Of a DNA stretch of 64,000 nt, positions 21,208 through 29,536 are shown piece by piece. The stretch's first letter is position 1; the number at the start of each line of letters is the position of its first letter. This stretch comes from a virus. The DNA lies in IMG/VR virus record IMGVR_UViG_3300021181_000008, positions 1 through 64,000 of that record. One strand, written 5' to 3'. The notes beneath the pieces are model-generated. The model saw only the letters and a program-made list of their open reading frames with translations. It ran no database searches and was not told the origin of the DNA. The position numbers and the translations under genes are program-made.

Positions 21208-21926
21208 GTTTCAAGCTTGGCAGGAACCCCGGCCATGTGCCCAACGGTCTACGCGACCTGACCTGGTACGTGGCCGGAGATCTGCCCGCGCCGCCTGTTC
21301 GCCGCCCTGTGCCGCCTCCGGGCAACGGCAACTGGGGCATGGACGGCAACGACGTCTACGGTGATTGCGGCGTCGCGGGCCTCCACCACGGGGACATGTG
21401 CGTCGAGTACGACACGGCCACGCCGGTTGTCCCGATCACCTCCGACCAGATCACCCAGTACTACCTGAGCTACACGGGCGGGCAAGACAACGGCGTGGTC
21501 CTCGCGGACTTCCTGGGCTACGTGCAGAAGACCGGCTTCTTCGGCCACTCGGTCGATGCGTACGCGCCGGTCAGCATCAGCGACATGAAGACGCTCCAGT
21601 TCGCCACCAACGCGTACGGCTTCTGCTACACGGGCATCCAGGTGACCGACCTGATGATGAACGCGTCGAGCGCCGGCCAGCCGTGGACCGCGGACACGTT
21701 CGCCAACGGCACCGTCGAGGGCGGCCACTGCGTGCCGATCATCGGCTACGGCACCGACAACCTGTACGTCGCCACCTGGGGCATGATGCAGGCCATCGAG
21801 TACAGCGCCTGGCACCTCATCGCCGAAGAGGCGTGGGCCGTGCTCATGAGCGAAGTGACGGCCAAGGGCAACCACGGCATCAACCTCGCCGCACTCAAGG
21901 CGGACATCTCCAAGCTCAAGGTGTGA
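21192..21926 (+). CDS. Papain-like (C39/C1-type) cysteine peptidase-like protein
   Basis: 244 residues from GTG 21192. A catalytic-type cysteine is Cys59 in NDVYGDCGVAGLHH, and a histidine His179 in TVEGGHCVPIIGYG followed by YVATWG, the order Cys-His-(Asn/Trp) of papain-fold enzymes. The part between (QITQYYLSYTGGQDNGVVLA, a KTGFFGHSV strand) fits the fold. The family is common in actinophage structural regions, where its target is unknown. A second, unrelated-looking papain-like domain occurs at 38050. Possible roles are virion protein processing or host-cell entry. Confidence 0.7.
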   Translation: MASDLSFKLGRNPGHVPNGLRDLTWYVAGDLPAPPVRRPVPPPGNGNWGMDGNDVYGDCGVAGLHHGDMCVEYDTATPVVPITSDQITQYYLSYTGGQDNGVVLADFLGYVQKTGFFGHSVDAYAPVSISDMKTLQFATNAYGFCYTGIQVTDLMMNASSAGQPWTADTFANGTVEGGHCVPIIGYGTDNLYVATWGMMQAIEYSAWHLIAEEAWAVLMSEVTAKGNHGINLAALKADISKLKV

Positions 21927-21929
21927 CCG

Positions 21930-22250
21930 ATGTGGTGGGCAGAGCTGATGACCTGGCTCTACGTGCACTTCGGCGTCAAGGGCTTCGGGCCTTACTACGG
22001 CTTCTGGTCGGGCGCGGGCTCTGACCTGGGCGAGGCGTCTCTCCTGATCGCCATTCTCGCGGCGATGTGGCACATGTTCCGCGTGCACAACTGCGAAGTT
22101 CATCACTGCTGGCGCATCGGCCGTCACAAGACCCTCGTCGGCCACTGCGTCTGCCGCAAGCATCACCCCGACATGCCCGACAAGCCGCCGACCGCGACGT
22201 GCGTTGCCGCAGAGCATGAGAGGGCCAAGGATGCGGCTGATCCTGGTTGA
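21930..22250 (+). CDS. Membrane protein with Cys/His cluster, 106 aa
   Basis: Begins MWWAELMTWLYVHFGVKGFG, with a membrane segment at about 36-50 (ASLLIAILAAMWHMF). It is followed by VHNCEVHHCWRIGRH and VGHCVCRKHHP, a Cys/His cluster suited to one or two zinc ions on the cytoplasmic side. Similar small proteins (VHNCxxxGCxRxGRH type) occur in many actinophages. Role unknown. Followed by a 30-residue membrane microprotein. Confidence 0.65.
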   Translation: MWWAELMTWLYVHFGVKGFGPYYGFWSGAGSDLGEASLLIAILAAMWHMFRVHNCEVHHCWRIGRHKTLVGHCVCRKHHPDMPDKPPTATCVAAEHERAKDAADPG

Positions 22251-22323
22251 GATCCTGGTACCTTTGATTCCGATCGTCGCGGGACTCACACTGCTCTGGC
22301 TAGCGAAGAGGTATCACTGGTGA
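22231..22323 (+). CDS. 30-aa transmembrane microprotein
   Basis: ATG 22231 has GAGAGGG seven bases upstream, overlaps the 3' end of the upstream membrane-protein gene by 20 bases and ends in a GTGA overlap with the next gene. The product is a single membrane helix, LVEILVPLIPIVAGLTLLWL, with basic ends. Overlap at both ends supports translation. It may serve mainly to couple translation of the glycosyltransferase gene. Confidence 0.55.
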   Translation: MRLILVEILVPLIPIVAGLTLLWLAKRYHW

Positions 22324-23036
22324 TTCACTTCTACCACCTGTGGCTGGGCGGCGACTGGAAGACTATCGCTGACGAGCATTTCGCTGCCCTGCGCGCGGCC
22401 GAGTTTCCCGGCGGCGTTCGCGTAGGGCTCGTCGGCTCTCCGGAAGCGCGCGATGAAGCGCAGAACTGGCTCGACCGACGCTGGAATTACGGCATCGCGG
22501 ATGAGGCCGACGAGGGCTTTGAGGAAGTGACCCTGCGCTCTCTGCACGACCTTGCCGGGGCGCTCCAGCCCAGCACGCCGATCCTCTACGCGCACAACAA
22601 GGGCTCGTTCCACCCTGTGAGCAAGGCGGGCATCGACGAGAACACGCCTTGGCGGCAGGAGATGACGCGCTACTTCGTGGACGCCTGGAGTTCTCGCGTA
22701 GCGGAGCTGTCCGGACATGACGTGGTGGCGTGGCACTGGCTCCCGGCCGGAATCATAGGCCCTACCGGCATCGCGCTCGACTGCACGGTTCCGGCGGGGA
22801 ACTTCTGGCTTGCCCGCGCGGGCTACCTCAAGAAGCTGCCGTTGCTGCCGCCGAAGCTGGTCGAGGACAACAGGATCGAGGCCGAGACCTGGCTTGCGGA
22901 GGGCAACCCGCGCGTGAAGTGCCTAAGCACCGAATGGCCGTCTGTGAGCATTGGCCACTGGGAGTTTCAGTACGCGATGCCCGGCTTCCCGCACACAGGC
23001 CGTTGGGTGCTCATTTCGGATAATCCTGTAGACTGA
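22320..23036 (+). CDS. Glycosyltransferase-like protein, 238 aa
   Basis: GTG 22320 overlaps the previous stop. Conserved features include MIHFYHLWLGGDW at the N-terminus, VGLVGSPEARDEAQ, the block TPILYAHNKGSFHPV, WRQEMTRYFVDAW and VPAGNFWLARAGYLKKLP. This is the pattern of a small family found in bacterial and phage sugar-modification clusters and usually annotated as glycosyltransferase-like. No classical DxD is obvious. It is the first gene of the sugar locus. Confidence is good for family, moderate for activity. Confidence 0.65.
   Translation: MIHFYHLWLGGDWKTIADEHFAALRAAEFPGGVRVGLVGSPEARDEAQNWLDRRWNYGIADEADEGFEEVTLRSLHDLAGALQPSTPILYAHNKGSFHPVSKAGIDENTPWRQEMTRYFVDAWSSRVAELSGHDVVAWHWLPAGIIGPTGIALDCTVPAGNFWLARAGYLKKLPLLPPKLVEDNRIEAETWLAEGNPRVKCLSTEWPSVSIGHWEFQYAMPGFPHTGRWVLISDNPVD
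23029..23034 (+). promoter_or_regulatory. -10 box TAGACT for a leaderless start
   Basis: TAGACT is seven bases before GTG 23042, and there is no ribosome site. It lies at the stop codon of the upstream gene (TAGACTGA). Same hexamer and spacing as 28706. Confidence 0.5.
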
Positions 23037-23041
23037 CCGGC

Positions 23042-24103
23042 GTGAAGATTCTCGCCTCGCACGACGGCGGTTCCGGCTGCGCCTGGTACCGGATGATACT
23101 CCCCCTTGAAGCGGTCGCTGAGTACGCCCCCGGCGTGGATGTCACCTTCCGCCGTGGCGGTATGGCGTCCATGGAGAACCCGCCGCCCCAGCTCCAGATA
23201 GATGATGTCGAGGGCATGGACGTGATGGTCGGCCAGCGGGTTAACGCGTACGAGGGGCTCGGGCTCTGGCGGCGCTGGAATACGCCGTGGCGTAGGACCG
23301 TCTACGAGAACGACGACGATGTTTTCAACATCACGCACGAGAACGTCGGTGCCTACGAGTCGTACAAGGAAGGATCCGAGCTGCGCGAAGCGGTCAAGCG
23401 CTACTGCGACACCGCCGCTCTGATTACCGTCTCCACTCCGCACCTGGGCGACCTGCACCGCGAGATGTCCCCCGGCGTGCCCGTGGAAGTCCTCCCCAAC
23501 TACATCCCTGCGTTCGTGCTCGACTTGCCCCGCGATGAGAAGCCCCGGCCGCGTATCGGCTGGATGGGCGGCTCCAGTCACGTGCGCGATCTCGAAGAGG
23601 CCGCAGGCTCGGTCAGGCGCTTCATGCAGCGGCACGGTGACTGGGACATGTACGTGGCCGGCGCGGACTACCGCCGATCTTTCAGGGTGCCCAAGGACCG
23701 CCTCTTCTACGTGCCGTGGCTGCACGTCAGCAATGACCCGAGGCTGTTCTACCGGATGATCGACTACGACATCGGCATCTGCCCGCTGCTGGACACCCAG
23801 TTCGCCCGGTCCAAGAGCGCGATCAAGGCGCTGGAATACTCGGCGAGGGGCATTCCGGTAATCGCCAGCGACGTCGAGCCCTACCGGCGGTTCATTCACG
23901 ACGGAGTGGACGGCTTCCTGGTTAAGACCCCGCACGAGTGGCTGAACCGACTCGAAACTCTCGCCAATGACGAAGACCTGCGGCTCATGATGGGCGCGGC
24001 GGCGAAAGAGAACGCCCGGAAGCACACGATCGAGGAGCACTGGCCTGAATGGGTGAACGCGTACAAGATGCTGTTCCCCGTGGACTGGGATTACCAGGGC
24101 TGA
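23042..24103 (+). CDS. Glycosyltransferase, GT-B fold (GT4-like)
   Basis: 353 residues. The first domain begins MKILASHDGGSGCAWYRM, and a central linker precedes PRIGWMGGSSHVRDLE. The C-terminal Rossmann domain has YDIGICPLLDTQFARSKSAI and KALEYSARGIPVIASDVEPY, the glutamate-bearing donor-binding region of GT4-type enzymes. It would transfer a nucleotide-sugar to a protein or other acceptor in the cytoplasm. Preceded by a TAGACT box, so it may be transcribed separately as well. Confidence 0.85.
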   Translation: MKILASHDGGSGCAWYRMILPLEAVAEYAPGVDVTFRRGGMASMENPPPQLQIDDVEGMDVMVGQRVNAYEGLGLWRRWNTPWRRTVYENDDDVFNITHENVGAYESYKEGSELREAVKRYCDTAALITVSTPHLGDLHREMSPGVPVEVLPNYIPAFVLDLPRDEKPRPRIGWMGGSSHVRDLEEAAGSVRRFMQRHGDWDMYVAGADYRRSFRVPKDRLFYVPWLHVSNDPRLFYRMIDYDIGICPLLDTQFARSKSAIKALEYSARGIPVIASDVEPYRRFIHDGVDGFLVKTPHEWLNRLETLANDEDLRLMMGAAAKENARKHTIEEHWPEWVNAYKMLFPVDWDYQG

Positions 24104-24139
24104 TGTAGACTATCCGCGTAACAGCGACCAGGAGGTCTG

Positions 24140-24982
24140 ATGAGGGTACTGGTAACCGGCAGCAGCGGTTTCATCGGCAGCGCGGTGCGCAAGGTGCTGG
24201 AGGCCATCGGCGACGAGGTAGTCCCGTTCGATATGCCCGAGCACGATGTCCGCGACGCCGCCGACCTGCACCACATGGTCATCTCCACGGGCGCTAGCGC
24301 GATCATCAACCTCGCCGGCATGCTCGGGACGCCCGAGCTGTTCGGGCACGAGGTCAAGGCCGCCGAGACGAACATCATCGGCGCGATCAACGTCTACGAC
24401 GTGGCCGCCGAGTTCCGCATCCCGGTCGTGCAGATCGGCACCGGGCACAAGGGCCAGCCGAACCCGTACGCCATCACCAAGGGCTGCGCAGAGGACATCG
24501 GACTGGCCCGCGCCCGGTTCCGGCAGGAAGAGATCGCGATCGTCCGCGCGTACCACGTCTACGGCCCCGGCCAGCCTGTCGGCCCGCCGCACGGCGACGC
24601 GCACGTCCACAAGTTCTTCCCCACGTTCGCCACCCGAGGGCTCACCGACATGGACCTGGAGCTGTGCGGCGGCGGCGAGCAGACCATCGACGCGGTGTAC
24701 GTGGACGACGTGGCCCAGGTGCTGGTGGAGTCGATCGAGGGACCGTACGGCAAGGTGCTGGAAGCGGGCACCGGCTTCGGGATGTCCGTCGCGGAGATCG
24801 CCTACGACATCCTGTCCTTCATGCAGAGCAGGTCGGTTGTGAGGACCGTCGAGGGCCGTGACGGCGAGCCGCATAACGCCGATGTCGTGGCCGGAGCGCC
24901 GTTGTGCCAGAACCTGTGGCCCTACAAGGCCGCCGAGACAGTGGAGTGGTACCGACAGTGGCTAGCAGCACACCCTCGCTAG
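24140..24982 (+). CDS. NAD-dependent epimerase/dehydratase (extended SDR)
   Basis: 280 residues. The N-terminus has VLVTGSSGFIGSAV, the GxxGFIG nucleotide-binding loop. A PYAITKG segment supplies the catalytic Tyr-x-x-x-Lys, and VRAYHVYGPGQPVGPP is the usual sugar-binding region. The product family interconverts or modifies NDP-sugars. A CAGGAGG ribosome site is before ATG 24140, and a TAGACT box lies about 30 bases farther up. It overlaps the next gene by 25 bases. Works with the dehydratase at 26171 to make the sugar donor. Confidence 0.85.
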   Translation: MRVLVTGSSGFIGSAVRKVLEAIGDEVVPFDMPEHDVRDAADLHHMVISTGASAIINLAGMLGTPELFGHEVKAAETNIIGAINVYDVAAEFRIPVVQIGTGHKGQPNPYAITKGCAEDIGLARARFRQEEIAIVRAYHVYGPGQPVGPPHGDAHVHKFFPTFATRGLTDMDLELCGGGEQTIDAVYVDDVAQVLVESIEGPYGKVLEAGTGFGMSVAEIAYDILSFMQSRSVVRTVEGRDGEPHNADVVAGAPLCQNLWPYKAAETVEWYRQWLAAHPR

Positions 24983-25608
24983 TATCGGTCGTAACGCCGA
25001 CCTGGAACCGGGACGAGTTCATCATGCGGGCGATCATGTCCGTTGCCATGCAAACGTACCGGCCCATTCAGCACATCGTCGTAGCGGACGGTCCTAATCC
25101 CGAGCTTGAACGCCTGCTCCGGTGCATCAGCCGTGATCATCCGGCCACAGGATACGAGTTCGTCTTTGAGTGCCTGCCGGAGCACGGAATGGGCGGCCGA
25201 TGGGGTCACACCGCACGGATGCGCGGGATCGATCTCGCCAAGGGCGAGTACATCGCCTATCTGGACGACGATGACGCGTACTGGCCGGAGCACGTGGCGA
25301 ACCTCGCCCAACTGCTTGACGACGACCCGGAGATCGGGTTCGCGCACGCCAGTCTCTGGATGCATGATCAGGGAGGCGATGCGGGCGGCTGGGTATGCGC
25401 TGCGCCGACTCCCTGCTTCGGCCGGATAACCACGTCGGCTATCATGCACCGGAGAGAGCTACTCGATGTAGCCACTTGGCGTGATGACGGCGTGCAGGAA
25501 ACTGTGGACTGGGATCTCATAAGCCGGTGGGTGGACAGCGGAGTGCGATCGGCGTTCAGCGAGCAGGTAAGCGCGCACGGGTACAGGGAATTCGGCGGTT
25601 CACGCTAA
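24958..25608 (+). CDS. Glycosyltransferase family 2 (GT-A)
   Basis: 216 residues from GTG 24958. The GT-A start SLVSVVTPTWNRDEFIMRAI, with the YRPIQHIVVADGPNP donor-binding strand, leads to GEYIAYLDDDDAYWPEHV, the DxD metal-binding motif of family 2. The C-terminal half (RRELLDVATWRDDGVQETVD) fits the acceptor region with an acidic catalytic base. Upstream starts in the same frame run inside the epimerase gene. Part of the sugar locus. Confidence 0.85.
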   Translation: MASSTPSLVSVVTPTWNRDEFIMRAIMSVAMQTYRPIQHIVVADGPNPELERLLRCISRDHPATGYEFVFECLPEHGMGGRWGHTARMRGIDLAKGEYIAYLDDDDAYWPEHVANLAQLLDDDPEIGFAHASLWMHDQGGDAGGWVCAAPTPCFGRITTSAIMHRRELLDVATWRDDGVQETVDWDLISRWVDSGVRSAFSEQVSAHGYREFGGSR

Positions 25609-25620
25609 AGAGGAGCACCA

Positions 25621-26178
25621 ATGCATTTGCCATGGCGAGACATCCTGCCGGTTCCGACAGCGACCAGGGCCGTCAACACGTCGATGACCGAGAACGAGGC
25701 CGCCGAGCTGGCCGCTCTCGCCGAGGGAAAGGACGTGCTGGAGATCGGCTCGGCCAACGGGTTCTCGGCGTGCGCCATGGCCCTCGGCGGCGCTGAGAGC
25801 GTTACCGCGATCGACCCGCACTCCTGGGTGCCCGGCTCCCTGCCCGCAATGCAGGCGAACCTGAGCGCGTACGGCGTCGAGGACAAGGTGGACGTTATCG
25901 AGGCCACGTTCTACGACGCGTTCGAGCCGCTCAAGCAGGCGGGCCGGAAGTTCGGCTTCATCTTCATCGACGGCGACCACACCGGCCCCGCCATCACGTT
26001 CGACGTGAACCACGCCTACGAACTCCTCGCGCCGGGCGGCGTCATCGCCTGCCACGACTACGGCGAGTGCTGCTGCATGGAAGTTCAGCCCGCGCTCGAC
26101 GCGCTGTTCCCCAACGGGCCGACGCGGCTGACCGACACCCTGTTCATCGTGTACACCGAGGAGCCGTCCGATGGCTAA
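25621..26178 (+). CDS. SAM-dependent methyltransferase (O-MT like)
   Basis: 185 residues, AGAGGAG just before ATG 25621. Class I fold: motif I VLEIGSANGFSACAMALGG, an acidic end of strand 2 (TAIDPHSW), then FGFIFIDGDHTGPAITFDV and LLAPGGVIACHDYG, as in family-24-type O-methyltransferases (metal-binding D and H residues). It probably methylates the sugar made by the neighbouring enzymes or the glycosylated acceptor. Overlaps the next gene by eight bases. Confidence 0.8.
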   Translation: MHLPWRDILPVPTATRAVNTSMTENEAAELAALAEGKDVLEIGSANGFSACAMALGGAESVTAIDPHSWVPGSLPAMQANLSAYGVEDKVDVIEATFYDAFEPLKQAGRKFGFIFIDGDHTGPAITFDVNHAYELLAPGGVIACHDYGECCCMEVQPALDALFPNGPTRLTDTLFIVYTEEPSDG

Positions 26179-27244
26179 GAAGATCCTCATCACCGGGGCC
26201 GGCGGGTTTGTCGGCCACCACTTCCTGGAGCACGTTCTCCAGCACACGAATATGGACGTCGTGTGCACCGACAGCTTCCGGCACAAGGGCCGCACCGACC
26301 GCATCCAGCAGGTGCTCGATAGCGAGCCGACCGACCTCAAGTTCGCGGTGATCAAGAGCTGGCGGGAGCGGCTGAGCGTCTTTACCCACGACATCAACGC
26401 GCCGTTCAGCGTCGGCCAGGTGGCGGATCTCGAAGACGTGGACTACATGGTCTGCTTCGCCTCTGAGAGCCACGTAGACAGGTCCATCTCCGATCCGGTC
26501 CCGTTCATCCGGAACAACGTCGAGGTGGCCCTGAACACGCTGGAGCTGGCCCGCAAGATCAAGCCGCAGGCGCTCGTCTGGATCAGCACCGACGAAGTGT
26601 ACGGCCCGGTGGACGAGATGGACCTGACCGGCCACCCCGAGTGGGATCCGATCCTGCCGTCCAACCCCTACAGCGGGAGCAAGGCGGCGCAGGAGGCCAT
26701 CGCGATCTCCTACTGGCGCACGTACGGCGTCCCGCTGATCATCACCAACTGCATGAACCTCATCGGCGAGCGCCAGGACCCGGAGAAGTTCGTGCCGATG
26801 GTGATCAGCAAGGTGCTCAAGGGCGAGACGGTCACGATCCACGGCACCGAGACGGACATCGGGACGCGGCACTACCTGCACGCGCGCAACCTCGCGGACG
26901 GCATCCTGCACATCCTCACCCACCAGGAGCCGGCCGTGTTCCCCGCGCACCAGACGCGGTGGGGCCAGCGAGTTCACGGTATGCCGGACAGGTTCAACGT
27001 GGCGTCGGCCGACCGGATCGACAACCTGACGATGGCGCAGATGATCGCCGAGTTCGTCGGCCAGCCGCTGCACTACAGGCTGGTGGACTTCCACAGCACG
27101 CGGCCGGGCCACGACCCGCACTACGGCCTGTCCCCCGAGAAGCTGGCCATGACCGGCTGGGAGCTGCCCGTGCCGCTGCGCGAGAGCCTGGAGAAGACCG
27201 TGCAGTGGACCATGAAGCACCCCGAATGGCTAAAGGGCGAATAG
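26171..27244 (+). CDS. dTDP-glucose 4,6-dehydratase-like (RmlB-type SDR)
   Basis: 357 residues. ILITGAGGFVGHHFLEHVL binds NAD. SESHVDRSISDP is the RmlB-like strand, and STDEVYG contains the Thr-Asp-Glu triad specific to 4,6-dehydratases. NPYSGSKAAQEAI supplies the Tyr-x-x-x-Lys. It would convert an NDP-hexose to the 4-keto-6-deoxy form, the entry step to deoxysugars. With the epimerase and three glycosyltransferases it forms the core of a sugar decoration pathway. Confidence 0.88.
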   Translation: MAKKILITGAGGFVGHHFLEHVLQHTNMDVVCTDSFRHKGRTDRIQQVLDSEPTDLKFAVIKSWRERLSVFTHDINAPFSVGQVADLEDVDYMVCFASESHVDRSISDPVPFIRNNVEVALNTLELARKIKPQALVWISTDEVYGPVDEMDLTGHPEWDPILPSNPYSGSKAAQEAIAISYWRTYGVPLIITNCMNLIGERQDPEKFVPMVISKVLKGETVTIHGTETDIGTRHYLHARNLADGILHILTHQEPAVFPAHQTRWGQRVHGMPDRFNVASADRIDNLTMAQMIAEFVGQPLHYRLVDFHSTRPGHDPHYGLSPEKLAMTGWELPVPLRESLEKTVQWTMKHPEWLKGE

Positions 27245-27262
27245 AGAGGTAGTGTGCGCACC

Positions 27263-27421
27263 ATGTGCGATAACAAGGCAGTAGACGAGTCCAACGCCGA
27301 GCCGGAGATCCGCGGAGGCGACAAGCCGACTGACTACATCAACGAGGCTCCGCTTCCGGTTCCGCCGACGTGGCCGCTGCGTGCAGACGCGATCGAGGAC
27401 GAGGACGACCTGCACGAGTAA
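27263..27421 (+). CDS. Hypothetical acidic protein, 52 aa
   Basis: ATG 27263 to TAA 27421, overlapping the next ATG (TAATG). MCDNKAVDESNAEPEIRGGD start, a proline-rich middle (APLPVPPTWP) and an acidic end (EDEDDLHE). Disordered in appearance. Translational coupling supports it. No function recognised. Confidence 0.55.
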   Translation: MCDNKAVDESNAEPEIRGGDKPTDYINEAPLPVPPTWPLRADAIEDEDDLHE

Positions 27422-27576
27422 TGGAAGACGAAGAGTTCGAATCGGACTGGATGAGCGTGGACGAGGCCACACAGCACCTCGTAGCCGTCACCAAGCCAAT
27501 GACCAAAGCGGAGATACGCGCTGTACTGAGCAGCGTGTACTCCCGAGGCTATGAGGACGCGGTGAAGGACCAATGA
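27421..27576 (+). CDS. Hypothetical protein, 51 aa
   Basis: ATG 27421 overlaps the previous stop (TAATG) and the stop overlaps the next ATG (ATGA). A small two-helix protein: MEDEEFESDWMSVDEATQHL, then MTKAEIRAVLSSVYSRGYED. It resembles short helical adaptor domains. Not recognised. Confidence 0.6.
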   Translation: MEDEEFESDWMSVDEATQHLVAVTKPMTKAEIRAVLSSVYSRGYEDAVKDQ

Positions 27577-28148
27577 TTCCAGAGCTGATCGGCCAGGAGA
27601 CGCAGGCCGGCAACATCCAGCGCATCATCCGGGGCGTCATGGACGAGGAGCACCGTCTCCTCATGCACGGTAACCGGCGCGGCGACGCTGAGTGCCTGCC
27701 GTTCATGCCATTCCAGCCGGCGGAGTTCATTGCCATCATGTTCGATGTGGTGGCAGAGACAGGCGGCCCGATCTTCCTGGACGTCGGCTGCGGCAGCGGC
27801 ACCAAGATGTCGCTCGCGCAGCAGATCTACGGGCTCACGCCGTGGGGCATCGAGATCGACTCGTCGATGGGAGAGCAGGCCGACACCAAGTTCCCCGACG
27901 CCGTGATCGTCGAGAGCGCCCTGTGGGGTGGCTGCAACACCTTCTACCGGCAGGCCGACATCGTGTGGATGTACCGCCCGTTCCGCGACCCGGACAAGCA
28001 GGCCGAGCTGGAGAAGACCGTCATGCAGGCCATGAAGCACGGCGCGATTCTAGCGGGCAGCAAGTGGCAGATGGACGACCCGCCGCCGTGGATCCCGATC
28101 GTGGACGACTGGGACGACACCAAGTCTGGAGCGTGGATGAAGCCGTGA
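27573..28148 (+). CDS. SAM-dependent methyltransferase-like protein
   Basis: 191 residues. Motif I is IFLDVGCGSGTKMSLAQQIY followed by the strand-2 acidic end WGIEID. The later strand IVWMYRPFRDP stands where motif IV would be. It lacks an NPPY or DPPY motif, so a nucleic-acid amino-methylase is unlikely. It lies between the sugar genes and the deaminase, so the substrate could be a sugar, a protein or a nucleotide derivative. The start overlaps the previous stop. Confidence 0.75.
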   Translation: MIPELIGQETQAGNIQRIIRGVMDEEHRLLMHGNRRGDAECLPFMPFQPAEFIAIMFDVVAETGGPIFLDVGCGSGTKMSLAQQIYGLTPWGIEIDSSMGEQADTKFPDAVIVESALWGGCNTFYRQADIVWMYRPFRDPDKQAELEKTVMQAMKHGAILAGSKWQMDDPPPWIPIVDDWDDTKSGAWMKP

Positions 28149-28708
28149 GGGCAAGCTGGCGCGACACCTACCTGGAGATGGCGCGCGTACTGGCCGAGAT
28201 GCGGGCTGACTGCACCCGGCGCAGGGTCGGCGCGATCGTCTTCGAGCCCGACAGCGGCTACCAGGTGTCCTCGGGGTACAACGGAGCGCCGCGCGGGATG
28301 CCAGGGTGCCTGAGCGACGGAGCGTGCCCGCGCGGCCAGCACTACGAAATCAGGGGCACGATCGTCCACAGCACGCGCAACCCTGAGGACATCGGCAAGA
28401 AGCGCGGCATGGGCGACTGCATCTGCGGCAACCGGTGGCCGTGCGAGGGCTCTGTCGAGCCCGGCTCCAGCTACGACACCGGCCCTGGCTCCTGCATCGC
28501 CATCCACGCTGAGGCCAACGCCCTGCTGCGGGCCGGCCCCAAGGCGCGGGGCATGGTGATGGTGGTCACCGAGAAGCCCTGCGACGGCTGCCTCAAGCTG
28601 TGCCGCGGAGCGGGGCTCGACTGCGTGATCTGGCCGTCCGGCAACCTCAATGCTCCCTTCGATTACGAACAGTTCCCCAAGCCTCCGATGAGGTCTGTGT
28701 TCGACTAG
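28145..28708 (+). CDS. dCMP/deoxycytidylate deaminase-like
   Basis: 187 residues from GTG 28145 (GTGA overlap). Zinc and catalytic motif CIAIHAEANALL gives His121-Ala-Glu123, and TEKPCDGCLKLC gives the two zinc cysteines Cys146 and Cys149. The N-terminal CTRRRVGAIVF is the family hallmark. An extra segment around CPRGQHYEIRG and GDCICGNRWPCEG adds five cysteines. These may form a second zinc site, as in some phage dCMP deaminases. The reaction gives dUMP for dTMP synthesis. Confidence 0.85.
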   Translation: MRASWRDTYLEMARVLAEMRADCTRRRVGAIVFEPDSGYQVSSGYNGAPRGMPGCLSDGACPRGQHYEIRGTIVHSTRNPEDIGKKRGMGDCICGNRWPCEGSVEPGSSYDTGPGSCIAIHAEANALLRAGPKARGMVMVVTEKPCDGCLKLCRGAGLDCVIWPSGNLNAPFDYEQFPKPPMRSVFD

Positions 28709-28711
28709 ACT
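28706..28711 (+). promoter_or_regulatory. -10 box TAGACT for a leaderless start
   Basis: TAGACT overlaps the deaminase stop and ends six bases before ATG 28718. No ribosome site is present. Identical hexamer and near-identical spacing to 23029. Confidence 0.5.
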
Positions 28712-28717
28712 GACCGC

Positions 28718-29296
28718 ATGACAACGGACGCCACGCTCCCCCTCGTCGGGACTATCGGGCTCACCACCATCTCGGGTGACGTGGGCAAGCTCATCAAGTT
28801 CGGCCAGTTCCTCAACGGGCAGGGCTTCAAGGACTTCGAGCACGCGTTCCTGCTCGGGCCGAACGGGAAGATCCTGGAAGCGGAGCCCGGCGGCGCGCGG
28901 CTCGGGAACGTCAGCGAGTACAGCAAGATCTACTGGTGCACGAACATCGCGGCCCAGTACACGGAAGTTCAGCTCCAGAGCATTTGGACCGGCGCGCAGA
29001 AGTACGTCGGGACCAAGTACAGCTTCCTGGACTACGACGCCATCGCGGCTCACCGGCTGCACATCCCGGTGCCGGGCCTCCAGCACTACATCGGTGACTC
29101 CGGCCACATGATCTGCTCCCAGCTTGTCGATCAGGCGTACTTCGACCAGGGCTGCCAGTTGTTCGCCGGGGTGTGGCAGGGCTACGTAACGCCGCTGGGC
29201 ATCTACAACCTGGACGAGCGCATCAAGAACGCCCCGAGAATCCCCCGGTCTACAGGCTGGCGTCCCATCGCCCGGCCTCGTACTGTGAAGATGTGA
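28718..29296 (+). CDS. Permuted NlpC/P60 (YiiX-like) cysteine amidase/peptidase
   Basis: 192 residues. The pattern His42 (FEHAFLLGP), Glu54/Glu56 (ILEAEPGG), a tyrosine-rich centre (KYSFLDYDAIAAHR) and Cys133 (GHMICSQLVDQAY) is that of circularly permuted NlpC/P60 papain-like proteins, where His precedes Cys. Such enzymes cleave peptidoglycan peptides or act on lipids. No other lysin candidate was recognised in this window, so it could be the endolysin, although a role in virion entry is equally possible. No signal peptide. Confidence 0.65.
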   Translation: MTTDATLPLVGTIGLTTISGDVGKLIKFGQFLNGQGFKDFEHAFLLGPNGKILEAEPGGARLGNVSEYSKIYWCTNIAAQYTEVQLQSIWTGAQKYVGTKYSFLDYDAIAAHRLHIPVPGLQHYIGDSGHMICSQLVDQAYFDQGCQLFAGVWQGYVTPLGIYNLDERIKNAPRIPRSTGWRPIARPRTVKM

Positions 29297-29505
29297 GAGC
29301 GTTTACCCACGACTTCGAGAGCGTGGCCCTGACTGACGACGAGTGCGTGGCCTTTAGCCAGCTCGTCACTGAGACGTGCCATACGTCCATTCAGGCGAGT
29401 ATCTCGGCGCAGCTCACGATGGTGACGCGCCCCTACCCGGAGACGACCATAGATGCCGTCCAGGGTCAAGCCCGCCGGATGTGGCGCACGGAGGTTAGGC
29501 TGTAG
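29293..29505 (+). CDS. Hypothetical protein, 70 aa
   Basis: GTG 29293 overlaps the previous stop (GTGA). A helical protein: VRAFTHDFESVALTDDECVA, then TETCHTSIQASISAQ, ending in RMWRTEVRL. No membrane segment. It may be an accessory of the peptidase-like gene, since the two are translationally coupled. Not recognised. Confidence 0.6.
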   Translation: MRAFTHDFESVALTDDECVAFSQLVTETCHTSIQASISAQLTMVTRPYPETTIDAVQGQARRMWRTEVRL

Positions 29506-29536
29506 CTCATAGACCCGAACTTGGGAGGTGGTCGCA

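Noticed and set aside
27692-28144. N-terminal extension of the deaminase frame
   Set aside because: The upstream portion is an out-of-frame reading of the methyltransferase gene; the GTG at 28145 with a GTGA overlap starts the recognisable domain.
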